A stretch of DNA of 64,000 bases from CAWAHD01 sp963781785 (lineage in GTDB: Bacteria; Planctomycetota; Planctomycetia; Isosphaerales; Isosphaeraceae). The position numbers and the translations under genes are program-made. Where the stretch lies: positions 1,054,001 to 1,118,000 of the forward strand of contig CAWAHD010000001.1 of assembly GCA_963781785.1 (NCBI GenBank), given 5' to 3'. Below the pieces are notes generated by a model. The model had not been told where the DNA came from. It saw only the letters and a list, made by a program, of their open reading frames with translations, and did no database searches. This document shows positions 57,145 to 64,000 of this stretch, one piece after another; within the stretch, counting starts at the first letter, position 1; every line of letters begins with the position of its first letter.

Positions 57145-57653
57145 GGCGGCGGCTCCGAACGGCCAACCTGCGACCGGCCGAAAATGGCGACTGACAGGAG
57201 ACGCCGGCACAGCGAGCCGAACGAAAGACGACCGGTGATCGCGCAGGCGGAGACAACGCGGCGGTACTCGGTCCGTCAGGCATTGCGTACCAGTGAAATC
57301 AACAACGGTCCAGACGCATTCGATCCGGACGTCGGGGTCGATTTGAGCCAGATGCCTGGCTCCGATGTGCATCGCTGCACGGGCTCGAGTCCAGAGACGA
57401 ATGTAAGCCAAGATCGTGACGAAACTGTTAATATTGCGCGAAAATACGTTGAAGTCAATCCAGCTCGGCTTCACTCACTCAGCGTCCATGTCTAGTTACG
57501 AGCGCTTGAAATAATCACGCCAATTGGGCGCGGCGGTGTTTCGAGAAGGCGATGAATCGACCGATGAACCGCCGCTTGATTCCATATATCCGGCGCGACG
57601 GAATCAATCTTTTAGCGATGCGGGCTTGCTGATGGCCATTATGGTGTCGCCAA
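57145..57653. other. Divergent regulatory gap between triple-ArsR gene and acr3
   Basis: No gene is supported. Open frames crossing here have no domain. The half nearest acr3 is less GC-rich and leads into a strong consensus promoter at 57654. GACATT occurs twice, 13 bases apart, at 57656 and 57669, overlapping that promoter, and could be a regulator site. Confidence 0.5.
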
Positions 57654-57682
57654 TTGACATTCCTCAACGACATTACTATATT
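57654..57682 (+). promoter_or_regulatory. Consensus promoter of the arsR remnant-acr3 transcript
   Basis: TTGACA (57654-57659), a 17-base spacer and TATATT (57677-57682) form a near-perfect housekeeping-sigma promoter. The expected start of transcription is 57688-57690, which coincides with the ATG of the 26-codon frame, so the message would be leaderless. Confidence 0.75.
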
Positions 57683-57687
57683 CGGCT

Positions 57688-57768
57688 ATGCAGATGAAGT
57701 CGGTGTCCACGCGCGGTCTGGACGACGTGATCGAACGCTTGAGGGTGTTGAGCGACCTGACGCGATGA
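57688..57768 (+). CDS. 26-codon truncated ArsR N-terminus, coupled to acr3
   Basis: The frame reads LDDVIERLRVLSDLTR before stopping, which is the first helix of a single-domain ArsR (usually continuing LRIL). Its TGA overlaps the acr3 ATG as ATGA. Either the remains of an arsR gene reduced by deletion, or a coupling leader peptide that delivers ribosomes to acr3. It is too short to bind DNA. Confidence 0.55.
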   Translation: MQMKSVSTRGLDDVIERLRVLSDLTR

Positions 57769-58853
57769 GCGATCGTGCAACCACAAGTCTGGCGTGCGTG
57801 GACCGTTATCTGACGGTCTGGATCGCTCTTGCCATGGTGGTGGGTATCGGCTCGGGCTATTTCTTCCCTTCCGTCGCTCGCGGGATCACCCGGCTGTCGG
57901 TCGGCACGACGTCGATACCGATTGCTGCCGGGCTGATCCTGATGATGTATCCGCCACTGGCCAAAGTGAGGTACGAAGAGCTCGGGGAGGTCTTCCGCAA
58001 TACGCGATTGCTGATGCTCTCGCTTGTCCAGAATTGGGTGATCGGTCCGGTGCTGATGTTCGGCCTGGCCGTCGCGTTCCTCGCAGATCGGCCGGAATAT
58101 GCCGTCGGCCTCATCCTGATCGGCCTGGCGCACTGCATCGCCATGGTGATCGTCTGGAACGAGCTGGCCAAGGGCGATACGGAATATGCGGCAGGGTTGG
58201 TCGCGTTCAACTCGGTGTTTCAGGTGCTGTTTTATTCATTCTATGCCTACATCTTCATCAAGCTGCTGCCGCGTTTGCTCGGGGTCCAATTCGGCGATGT
58301 GGACCTGTCGCGGATCACGGTGGCAACGATTGCCGAAAGCGTGCTAATCTACCTCGGCATTCCGTTTATCGCCGGTATGGTGACGCGATCCGTGCTGCTG
58401 TGGGCCAAGGGCCGGAACTGGTACGAATCGCGGTTTATTCCGCAAATCAGTCCGATCACCCTGGTTGCGCTCTTGTTCACCATCGTCGTCATGTTCTCGC
58501 TCAAGGGCGGCTTCATTCTCCGCAATCCGCTTGATCTCGTGCGAATCGCCGTGCCGCTTTTGATCTACTTCGTGGCGATGTTCATCGTGTCGTTCTTCAT
58601 GGGCTGGCGGCTGGGGGCCGATTACGCCAAGACGGCCACGCTCGCTTTCACGGCAGCGAGCAACAATTTCGAGCTGGCGATCGCCGTTGCGGTCGCGGTT
58701 TTCGGCATCGATTCGGGGGCCGCATTCGCAGCGGTCGTCGGTCCGCTGGTGGAAGTGCCGGTGATGATCGGGCTGGTCAGCGTCGCCTTTTACTTCCAGC
58801 GGCGGTATTTCGGGTTGGCCCGGCCGGATGGGGTTGAGGCGAGGCCGGCTTGA
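57765..58853 (+). CDS. acr3: Arsenite efflux transporter Acr3
   Basis: A 362-residue ten-helix carrier of the Acr3/BASS superfamily that exports arsenite using the proton motive force. The conserved helix-4 cysteine is present in GLAHCIAMVIVWNELAKGD, and TAASNNFELAIAVAVAVFG is the second family signature with ASNNFELA. FYSFYAYIF and GPLVEVPVMIGLV are also typical. ATG 57765 overlaps the stop of the arsR remnant and has no strong ribosome site of its own, in line with translational coupling. A hairpin with T-rich tail follows. Confidence 0.92.
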   Translation: MSDRATTSLACVDRYLTVWIALAMVVGIGSGYFFPSVARGITRLSVGTTSIPIAAGLILMMYPPLAKVRYEELGEVFRNTRLLMLSLVQNWVIGPVLMFGLAVAFLADRPEYAVGLILIGLAHCIAMVIVWNELAKGDTEYAAGLVAFNSVFQVLFYSFYAYIFIKLLPRLLGVQFGDVDLSRITVATIAESVLIYLGIPFIAGMVTRSVLLWAKGRNWYESRFIPQISPITLVALLFTIVVMFSLKGGFILRNPLDLVRIAVPLLIYFVAMFIVSFFMGWRLGADYAKTATLAFTAASNNFELAIAVAVAVFGIDSGAAFAAVVGPLVEVPVMIGLVSVAFYFQRRYFGLARPDGVEARPA

Positions 58854-58886
58854 GTTCTGGTTCGCTTAACGTGCTACCAACATGGA

Positions 58887-58904
58887 ACCCCGTGGGGTCT
58901 TTTA
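58887..58904 (+). terminator. Probable terminator after acr3
   Basis: ACCCC-GT-GGGGT followed by CTTTTAGATT: a short GC stem and T-rich tail about 33 bases after the acr3 stop. The stem is only five pairs, so efficiency is uncertain. Confidence 0.4.
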
Positions 58905-59197
58905 GATTGTACGCTCAGCGATCCCGCCCGTAGCGAATCGGGCGGTGCCAGCACGAGGTCGAGCTGGCGACATCGAGAGTGACGCTACCCCGTTGCGAAG
59001 GCATCGTGTCGCGACGGCCACAATCGGCTTCACTGGGTACACCCGGATCAATCGACTTGGGTGTCGTCGGACCGGCGCACCGACGATTCCCGTCCAGGAG
59101 CTGTTCCTTTGCCCGCTTGTAATCGCCACTGGCGCTACGTAAGCTCGGCAAAGAGTTGTGCGGCGCTCCACGCCGAGCAGGGCGCGGCGAGCGCCAG
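58905..59197. other. Non-coding gap between acr3 terminator and OsmC-like remnant
   Basis: No gene is supported in this stretch; open frames lack domains and ribosome sites. It may include the eroded 5' part of the OsmC-like gene whose end follows. Confidence 0.4.
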
Positions 59198-59317
59198 AGC
59201 GAAGAACTGCAATGCAAACTGTTCGAGATCGCCAACAAATGTCCGGTTCATCGCAACTTGGTTTCCCGAGCCCAGATTGACACAAAACGGATTGTTGTCG
59301 GCTCGCCTCCACCGTGA
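59198..59317 (+). pseudogene. C-terminal remnant of an OsmC/Ohr-family gene
   Basis: An open stretch without a start reads SEELQCKLFEIANKCPVHRNLVSRAQI and ends shortly after. The ExxxxxxFEIAxKCPVHRxL pattern is the conserved C-terminal end of OsmC-type peroxide reductases, including the resolving-type cysteine in KCPVH. The N-terminal half is not recognisable upstream. A broken gene is likely. Confidence 0.45.
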
Positions 59318-59395
59318 GCGCGGCCGTCAACGAGTTGGTCCCGCCGGATCGCCCACTGCGGTTGACGTAGAGTACTTCGTTACTGGAGTTGGATC

Positions 59396-60034
59396 ATGTC
59401 TTTAGTCATCGCGGGAATCCGAATTCCCGACAACAAGCTGGCCCGGGAGGCGACGGATCTGCTTCGGGAGCACGGCACGGAGTTGCTGCTCGCCCATTCT
59501 CTGAGGGTCTACTTGTTCGGAGCGATCCGGGGCCGTCACCGTGGGCTGTCGTTCGATCAGGAGCTGCTGTACTTCGGGGCGGTCTTTCACGATCTCGGAC
59601 TCACCGCGAAGTATCGCAGTCAGGACCATCGGTTCGAGATCGATAGTGCGAACGCGGCCCGAGAATTCCTGCGGGCCAACGGCATCGACGAATCGTCGGT
59701 GGGGGTCGTGTGGGACGCGATCGCCCTGCACACGACACCGGAGATCCCCTGGCATAAGCGGCCGGAGATCGCGCTCGTCACCGGCGGGGTCGAGGCGGAT
59801 GTCCTCGGCGATGGGCTCGGAGAGATCCCGGCTGGCGACCGGGACGCTGTACTTGCCGCCTACCCCCGAACCGACTTCAAGCGAGGAATCGTCCAGGCGT
59901 TCTCCGATGGCTTCGCCCACAAGCCGCTGACGACATTCGGGACGATGAACTCCGACGTGCTGGAACGGACGCGACCCGGCTACTGCCGGCCGAATTTCTG
60001 CGACTTCATCGCCGCCAACCCGCTCGGCGGTTGA
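59396..60034 (+). CDS. HD-domain hydrolase
   Basis: A 212-residue HD-superfamily protein. The metal-binding pattern is H in LLAHSLRVYLFG, HD in VFHDLGLT, H in IALHTTPE and a later Asp, as in cyanamide hydratase-like and other small HD phosphohydrolases. The reaction cannot be given. ATG 59396 follows TGGAG. It is about 540 bases after acr3 and probably independently expressed. Confidence 0.8.
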   Translation: MSLVIAGIRIPDNKLAREATDLLREHGTELLLAHSLRVYLFGAIRGRHRGLSFDQELLYFGAVFHDLGLTAKYRSQDHRFEIDSANAAREFLRANGIDESSVGVVWDAIALHTTPEIPWHKRPEIALVTGGVEADVLGDGLGEIPAGDRDAVLAAYPRTDFKRGIVQAFSDGFAHKPLTTFGTMNSDVLERTRPGYCRPNFCDFIAANPLGG

Positions 60035-60270
60035 CCGGTGGGGTTCATCGCCTTCGATGCCGACTCGCCTGATCCGGACCATATGTTGTCCAGGGGCAAT
60101 GCATCTGTCCGGATCACGCGCGGCGGAATCGGAAAGGCCGACGCGTGAACCCCGCGAATGTCATCGCGTTACGGCCGTATCGACCAGTTGTGATCATGCG
60201 ACCGTCATGATGCGACCTCCGCGTTTTGTCTTCGCTGGACTACCGAACCTACCAGAGCAGACGCCCCGAT

Positions 60271-61110
60271 TCAAGAAAAACATTGCGTGTCCTTCTGTTT
60301 CCAGGCAAGGCAGAGATCAGCGGTGGTCTCGAGCATCCGCGCGTCGTCCCAGTGTGCTCGGCCGGCTGATGACTTCCGGGACGGGGCCACACCGTCGCGC
60401 GGCTGCCCCCAGACGTCCTGCATCAGCCGATACCCGGTCGGGTCGTACTTCTTCAGGTCCGCGCGTGTGAAGGGGAAGAAGTCGTTTTTGCCGAAGTACG
60501 CCTCGGTGAGATCGGCGAAATACTCCTTGTAATTCGTCGCCGCGTAGGCCTTCCTCTTGCCTCCGTGTACGTGGGCGACCGACTCGTACAGCCCGCCCGC
60601 CATCGCCTTCCGGTACGCCTTCTGGGCGGCGGGGTGGTCCTCGCCGAGGACGCGGAACTGGTAGGCGTGGGCCAACTCGTGCATGAGCGCCCAGGGCTGG
60701 TCGTCGCGCGAGCACTCGGTGAACTTGGTCGCGTTGCCGACCGCGATGCCGCCGGCCTTCTCCGGGTTGTAGCCGTTCTCGCGGAGCCACTGCGCCGACG
60801 GGTGGAACACGGTCAACGCCTCGGGGTCGCTCGCCCACTCCAACCAGATGCGGACCTTGCGCAGCTTGGCCAGGGGCTTGGGCGGGACGACGCGGGCGAT
60901 CCGCCCGAGCTGCGCGTCCACCTCCTTGAGCGCCTCGGCCGCCTCGTTCTTGTGTTCGAGCATCCGGCGGTTGACCAGGACGCTGAAGCCCTTCACCGAG
61001 CGTTGCGCATAGGCGGAAGTAGGGTCGGGCCCGCCCGCGGTGGCCGATGTCGGTATCGCCAGGAAGACGAGTAGGGCGCATAGGGGAGCCCGTGCGACGC
61101 GAGTCGTCAT
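60271..61110 (-). CDS. Secreted zinc metallopeptidase-like protein (HExxH)
   Basis: A 279-residue exported protein: signal peptide (APLCALLVFLAIPTSATAGG), then a helical region (MLEHKNEAAEALKEVDAQL). The zinc site is WALMHELAHAYQFRVLG, and a third ligand is likely the Glu in TNYKEYFADLTEAYFG, giving the HExxH + (N/K)xxEYFA arrangement seen in lethal-factor-like/ATLF peptidases. The C-terminus is basic. ATG 61110 has GAGGAATAT upstream. Substrate unknown. Confidence 0.75.
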   Translation of the reverse strand: MTTRVARAPLCALLVFLAIPTSATAGGPDPTSAYAQRSVKGFSVLVNRRMLEHKNEAAEALKEVDAQLGRIARVVPPKPLAKLRKVRIWLEWASDPEALTVFHPSAQWLRENGYNPEKAGGIAVGNATKFTECSRDDQPWALMHELAHAYQFRVLGEDHPAAQKAYRKAMAGGLYESVAHVHGGKRKAYAATNYKEYFADLTEAYFGKNDFFPFTRADLKKYDPTGYRLMQDVWGQPRDGVAPSRKSSAGRAHWDDARMLETTADLCLAWKQKDTQCFS

Positions 61111-61227
61111 CCGATATTCCTCCTCATCAGGTCTCGATGGAGCGACAATCCATCATCATACGCCTTTGCCTGGATCGATGCCAGGTTCCTTGCCGACGTG
61201 CGTCAGGGGATGGTCGAGGTCAATGCG

Positions 61228-61875
61228 TCAGGGGATGGTTGAGGTCAATTGGTTGCGGAGTTTGTCGAGCTCGCGGACGAAGGCATTCTCCGATCTCCGG
61301 CCGCTACGGGAGATCGCCGCATCCGTGGACTGATTCTGTTGGACCAGGTCCGCGAGTTTCGTGTACAGACCGTCAATGATGTCGACCTCGTCGGTATTCG
61401 CCTGCTGGTCTGCGAGACCACGGGCCACGTCGAGTCCTTGCTCTTCACGGGCGGCATCCGCTCCGCCCCGGTCGAGCAAATCGCGATCACGGCCGATTGC
61501 CGTGGCAATCGCCCCAGCCTCGTGCTGGCTCGCGCGCCACGCGGTGTTCAGTTGATCGATCGCGACGATCACACGGCTGGCGAACCGCGCACCGGCTGCC
61601 TGGACCTCGCGATGCGATTGGCCCAGTGATTGCAGCGTCTTGGTCTGGACGGCCACGACTTGTTGATAAGCGGCGCCGGCTTGGCTCGGGATCCCGTCGG
61701 GCTTGGGTCCCATGGGAACCGTGTTGGTCGGCGATGTGCCGGCCAGCAATACCCGACCTTCGAGGGTTTCAATAACCGGCCCGATCCGCCGGCGGCGGCG
61801 GCCGCGACGAGTCTGCGCGTCAGGTCGCTGCCAGGCGCCCGTCAGCCGCGGGCCGGCCCCGGTTTGAGCGGCCAT
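61228..61875 (-). CDS. Surface/envelope protein with LExLExRVLL leader
   Basis: A 215-residue protein. The N-terminus is very Arg-rich (RRGRRRRRIGP) and ends VIETLEGRVLLAGTS, the same leader type as four other proteins here. The rest is mainly helical with Gln/Arg/Asp-rich segments and no recognised domain (LNTAWRASQHEAGAIATAIG, DIIDGLYTKLADLVQQNQ). ATG 61875 follows GAAGGAGG, which settles the start against codons up to 61998. Function unknown. Confidence 0.65.
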   Translation of the reverse strand: MAAQTGAGPRLTGAWQRPDAQTRRGRRRRRIGPVIETLEGRVLLAGTSPTNTVPMGPKPDGIPSQAGAAYQQVVAVQTKTLQSLGQSHREVQAAGARFASRVIVAIDQLNTAWRASQHEAGAIATAIGRDRDLLDRGGADAAREEQGLDVARGLADQQANTDEVDIIDGLYTKLADLVQQNQSTDAAISRSGRRSENAFVRELDKLRNQLTSTIP

Positions 61876-62066
61876 GAGATCGCCTCCTTCAGGCGAGGCG
61901 AGGACGCAATCCACTATCCGGCAGTCTATCACATTCCGAATCGAGCCGGGGATTGGCGAGTCGATCACCGCGGGCGCCCCGAGGGCCAATTCGGTCACGT
62001 AACGCGCCTCGGCCTGAGTGCAGGGACTTCGCGCGCGACGGTCTGATCGACCGACCCTGAGAGTGG

Positions 62067-63560
62067 TCAGGAAATAGTCTTATTGACGTAGAAGACACCA
62101 TCCACAATGGTGTTCTTGACGTGGACGCTCACACCGTTATTCGCGATTCCGCCTCCCCTGGGGTCGTTGAGCGTCGAGTTGTCCAGCTCCGCCTGGCCCG
62201 AACCGCCGTTCTGGAGGCCGCCGCCGGTGATCGCTGTATTGCCGGAGATCGTGGCGTGGCTGGCGGTGAGCATTCCCGTGTTGTCAACGCCGCCGCCCGT
62301 GGAGGTTGCCTTGTTCGTTGTGATTGTGACCTGGCTCTGGGTGAGCATTCCGGTGTTAAAGATGCCACCGCCGGAGTCGATTTGCGAAAGTCCGGAGAGT
62401 GGCGTGGCGACCGACACCAGCGGCGGAAAGCCGTCGAGTCCGGGAGTGGCAGCCAGGTTGCGGGAGATCGTGTCGCGGCTTTCGGTGAGCGTGCCGTTGT
62501 TGTAGACGCCGCCACCGACATAAGCCGCGTTGCGCCGGATTGTGTCATGGCTATCCGTGAGCGTGCCGTTGTTGTAAATGCCGCCACCGCTCGGGTACCC
62601 AGCGGGGTATGAAAAGAGATTAAAGGCCTGGTCGCCGGAGACCGTGCAGTCGCTCAGTTTGACCAGCCCACCCGTGTCGTTAAAGATGCCGCCGCCGTTT
62701 GAAAGCGTCCCGCAGCCGGAGAGGTTGGTGTGCCTGACCGTGAGCTTGGCACTATTGTAGATGCCGCCGCCGTTTGAGACTGCATTGTCGGAGGAGATGC
62801 TGCTGTCGCAGACGGAGAGCGTCCCGCTGTTGTAGATGCCGCCGCCCTGAAACTCGACCTGGTTGCTGGAGATCCTGGTGTCCCTGACCGTGAGCGTCCC
62901 GCTGTTGTAGATGCCGCCGCCGCGGTTGTACATGGCGCCGTCGCTTACGACGAGATTTGGCTGGTTTCGAACGATGATCGAATGCCTCACGGTGGCCGTC
63001 CCGTCGTTGTAGATGCCGCAGCCGTCCGAGGCGTGGTTGCCGGTGATGGTGGCGCCACTCAAGACGAGCGTGCCGTGGTTGTCGATGCCACCGCCTGAGC
63101 CGGAGGCCGATGTCCGCCCATTTGCGATCGTCATGCCGGAGATCCCCACGTTCACACCTGCGTCGACCACGAAGATGCCGAAGTCGGACGTGGAATTGGG
63201 ATCGCGCTCGACGGTCAGTCGCCGCGCCGCCGGGCCGATCAAGCTCATACTCTGGCTCAGATCCGGCAGGGCGCTCTCCAGCACGATCGTGCCGCGCACC
63301 TTGAACCGAATGTCGTAAGTGTTTCCCGCGGAGCCTGAGTCGGCATGGATGATCGCGGAGCGAAGCGTGCCCGGCCCCGAATCGGCCAGCGATGTCACCG
63401 CCAGGTTGATGCTGGAAAGGGCGATGCGGTTTTCGAGATTTTCCAGTCTTGGGGCTGCCCGGAAACGTCGGCTGGCATGATCTGGCCGGGCCGGGGCGAG
63501 CCGCGGCAGCAGTGCCAAGAAGGGGGAGCATTGTCGGATGATCGGTTTGAAAGGCGACAT
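62067..63560 (-). CDS. Beta-helix surface protein with LExLENRxxLS leader
   Basis: A 497-residue protein. The basic leader ends FRAAPRLENLENRIALSSIN, then LAVTSLADSGPGTLRSAI starts a CSLREA/polymorphic-outer-membrane-type right-handed beta helix. About ten repeats of GGGIYNxGTLTVRxTxIxxNxA run to the end. Such helices line adhesins and surface fibres. ATG 63560 was chosen; an in-frame ATG at 63611 would add a hydrophobic GFFLFLAS stretch and cannot be excluded. It ends 190 bases before the next leader-motif gene. Confidence 0.75.
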   Translation of the reverse strand: MSPFKPIIRQCSPFLALLPRLAPARPDHASRRFRAAPRLENLENRIALSSINLAVTSLADSGPGTLRSAIIHADSGSAGNTYDIRFKVRGTIVLESALPDLSQSMSLIGPAARRLTVERDPNSTSDFGIFVVDAGVNVGISGMTIANGRTSASGSGGGIDNHGTLVLSGATITGNHASDGCGIYNDGTATVRHSIIVRNQPNLVVSDGAMYNRGGGIYNSGTLTVRDTRISSNQVEFQGGGIYNSGTLSVCDSSISSDNAVSNGGGIYNSAKLTVRHTNLSGCGTLSNGGGIFNDTGGLVKLSDCTVSGDQAFNLFSYPAGYPSGGGIYNNGTLTDSHDTIRRNAAYVGGGVYNNGTLTESRDTISRNLAATPGLDGFPPLVSVATPLSGLSQIDSGGGIFNTGMLTQSQVTITTNKATSTGGGVDNTGMLTASHATISGNTAITGGGLQNGGSGQAELDNSTLNDPRGGGIANNGVSVHVKNTIVDGVFYVNKTIS

Positions 63561-63848
63561 GGGCTTTTCCGATCTCAAGCAGGTCGATGCGAGGAAAAGA
63601 AAAAACCCCATCGCCCGGGTATCCCGAACGACAGGGCCGTCATGACTTCCGCGCACCACCCGCCGTGAGCAGCGCGTCTCAGGCATGTATTGTATGCGTG
63701 AGCAGATGCGATTGCAAGGACTGGCTCGAGTCGCTCTTGTCTCCTTCAAGCGTCATCTTGGCGATCGTCTTGCCTGTCTTGGTGTGTCGATCCCCTTTTC
63801 GACGCGACGTCAAGTCCACGGCGGGAAGGGATTCGGGATTACTTCGCT

Positions 63849-64000
63849 CTATCGGGCGGGGCATCCGCCCAGATTGGCCAGGTCGTGCACGCCCAGATGC
63901 GCCGGGACCGCTCGCGGCCGCTCTCGACTGGCGGCGAAGAATCGGCCCAGCAGCCGGCCGCCCCTCAGCTTCTTCAGCCGGGCCTGCCAGCCTTCCGCGC
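63849..64000 (-). CDS. C-terminal fragment of an unidentified protein, cut by window end
   Basis: An open minus-strand frame entering from the window edge reads GWQARLKKLRGGRLLGRFF and then PRAVPAHLGVHDLANLGG before a TAG. Codon usage looks coding. The start and any domain lie beyond the window, so no function can be given. Confidence 0.35.
   Translation of the reverse strand, partial: AEGWQARLKKLRGGRLLGRFFAASRERPRAVPAHLGVHDLANLGGCPAR

Noticed and set aside
58902..59330. 142-codon minus-strand frame after acr3
   Set aside because: No recognisable domain and it lies opposite the OsmC-like remnant, whose CPVHR signature supports the plus strand.
1..64000. tRNA, rRNA, riboswitch or CRISPR features
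   Set aside because: Intergenic gaps were read on both strands for T-loop-like GGTTCGAATCC patterns, short regular repeats and long conserved folds; none was convincing.

Overview
The window looks like chromosomal DNA of a high-GC planctomycete, probably of the Isosphaeraceae type. The evidence is lineage-typical families: a DUF1559 pseudopilin-like protein, a PEP-CTERM protein, membrane proteins opening with an RFT(V/I)xxLM motif, very large Ig-repeat/dockerin surface proteins with an N-terminal L/M-E-x-x-E-x-R-x-x-L-S leader, and enlarged signal peptidases. This is a judgement from gene content; no rRNA or tRNA gene was recognised.

Layout. 1-4.6 kb: two tandem enlarged signal peptidase I genes, an LptB-like ABC ATPase and a PEP-CTERM protein. 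4.7-17.6 kb (minus): a roughly 2,850-residue protein with eighteen 369-bp repeats ending in a dockerin-like tail, a DUF1559 protein and an autotransporter-repeat/Ig surface protein. 17.8-23 kb: GT9 glycosyltransferase, hydrolase, VOC protein, TSUP permease, rsmE and an ExeA-like ATPase. 23-28 kb: a blaI/M56 signalling module with two matching palindromic operators and a divergent membrane protein. 28.3-29.8 kb: a translationally coupled SIR2-domain plus HAM1-fold gene pair. 29.9-43 kb: small membrane proteins, membrane glycosyltransferases, a lipoprotein with a degenerate phosphatase domain, two pseudouridine synthases and a desaturase. 43-51 kb: a dockerin-like protein, queG, an orphan AbrB/MazE antitoxin, metF, M28 peptidase, nth and a TPR protein. 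51-53.2 kb: a decayed IS1380-like element next to a truncated methyltransferase gene. 53.4-60 kb: a secreted protein and an arsenic locus (two multi-domain ArsR-type proteins, a 26-codon arsR remnant, acr3) followed by an HD protein. 60-64 kb: a secreted metallopeptidase, two more leader-motif proteins and a gene fragment.

The most notable system is the SIR2/HAM1 pair at 28,353-29,790. A SIR2 NADase-like domain coupled to a HAM1 (ITPase-fold) protein resembles the KomC/KomB components of Kongming anti-phage immunity, but no KomA deaminase gene is visible, and the HAM1 protein has lost residues normally needed for catalysis and base recognition. It could be a two-gene non-canonical-nucleotide sensor coupled to an NAD-depleting effector.

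Many real genes here are split by small indels. At least eleven loci need one frame correction, often a gain or loss of GC in a GCGC run or loss of one base in a C/G run. Essential-type genes such as metF are affected, so sequencing or assembly error is the first explanation, although real slippage is possible. For these genes I give the reconstructed span and the break position.
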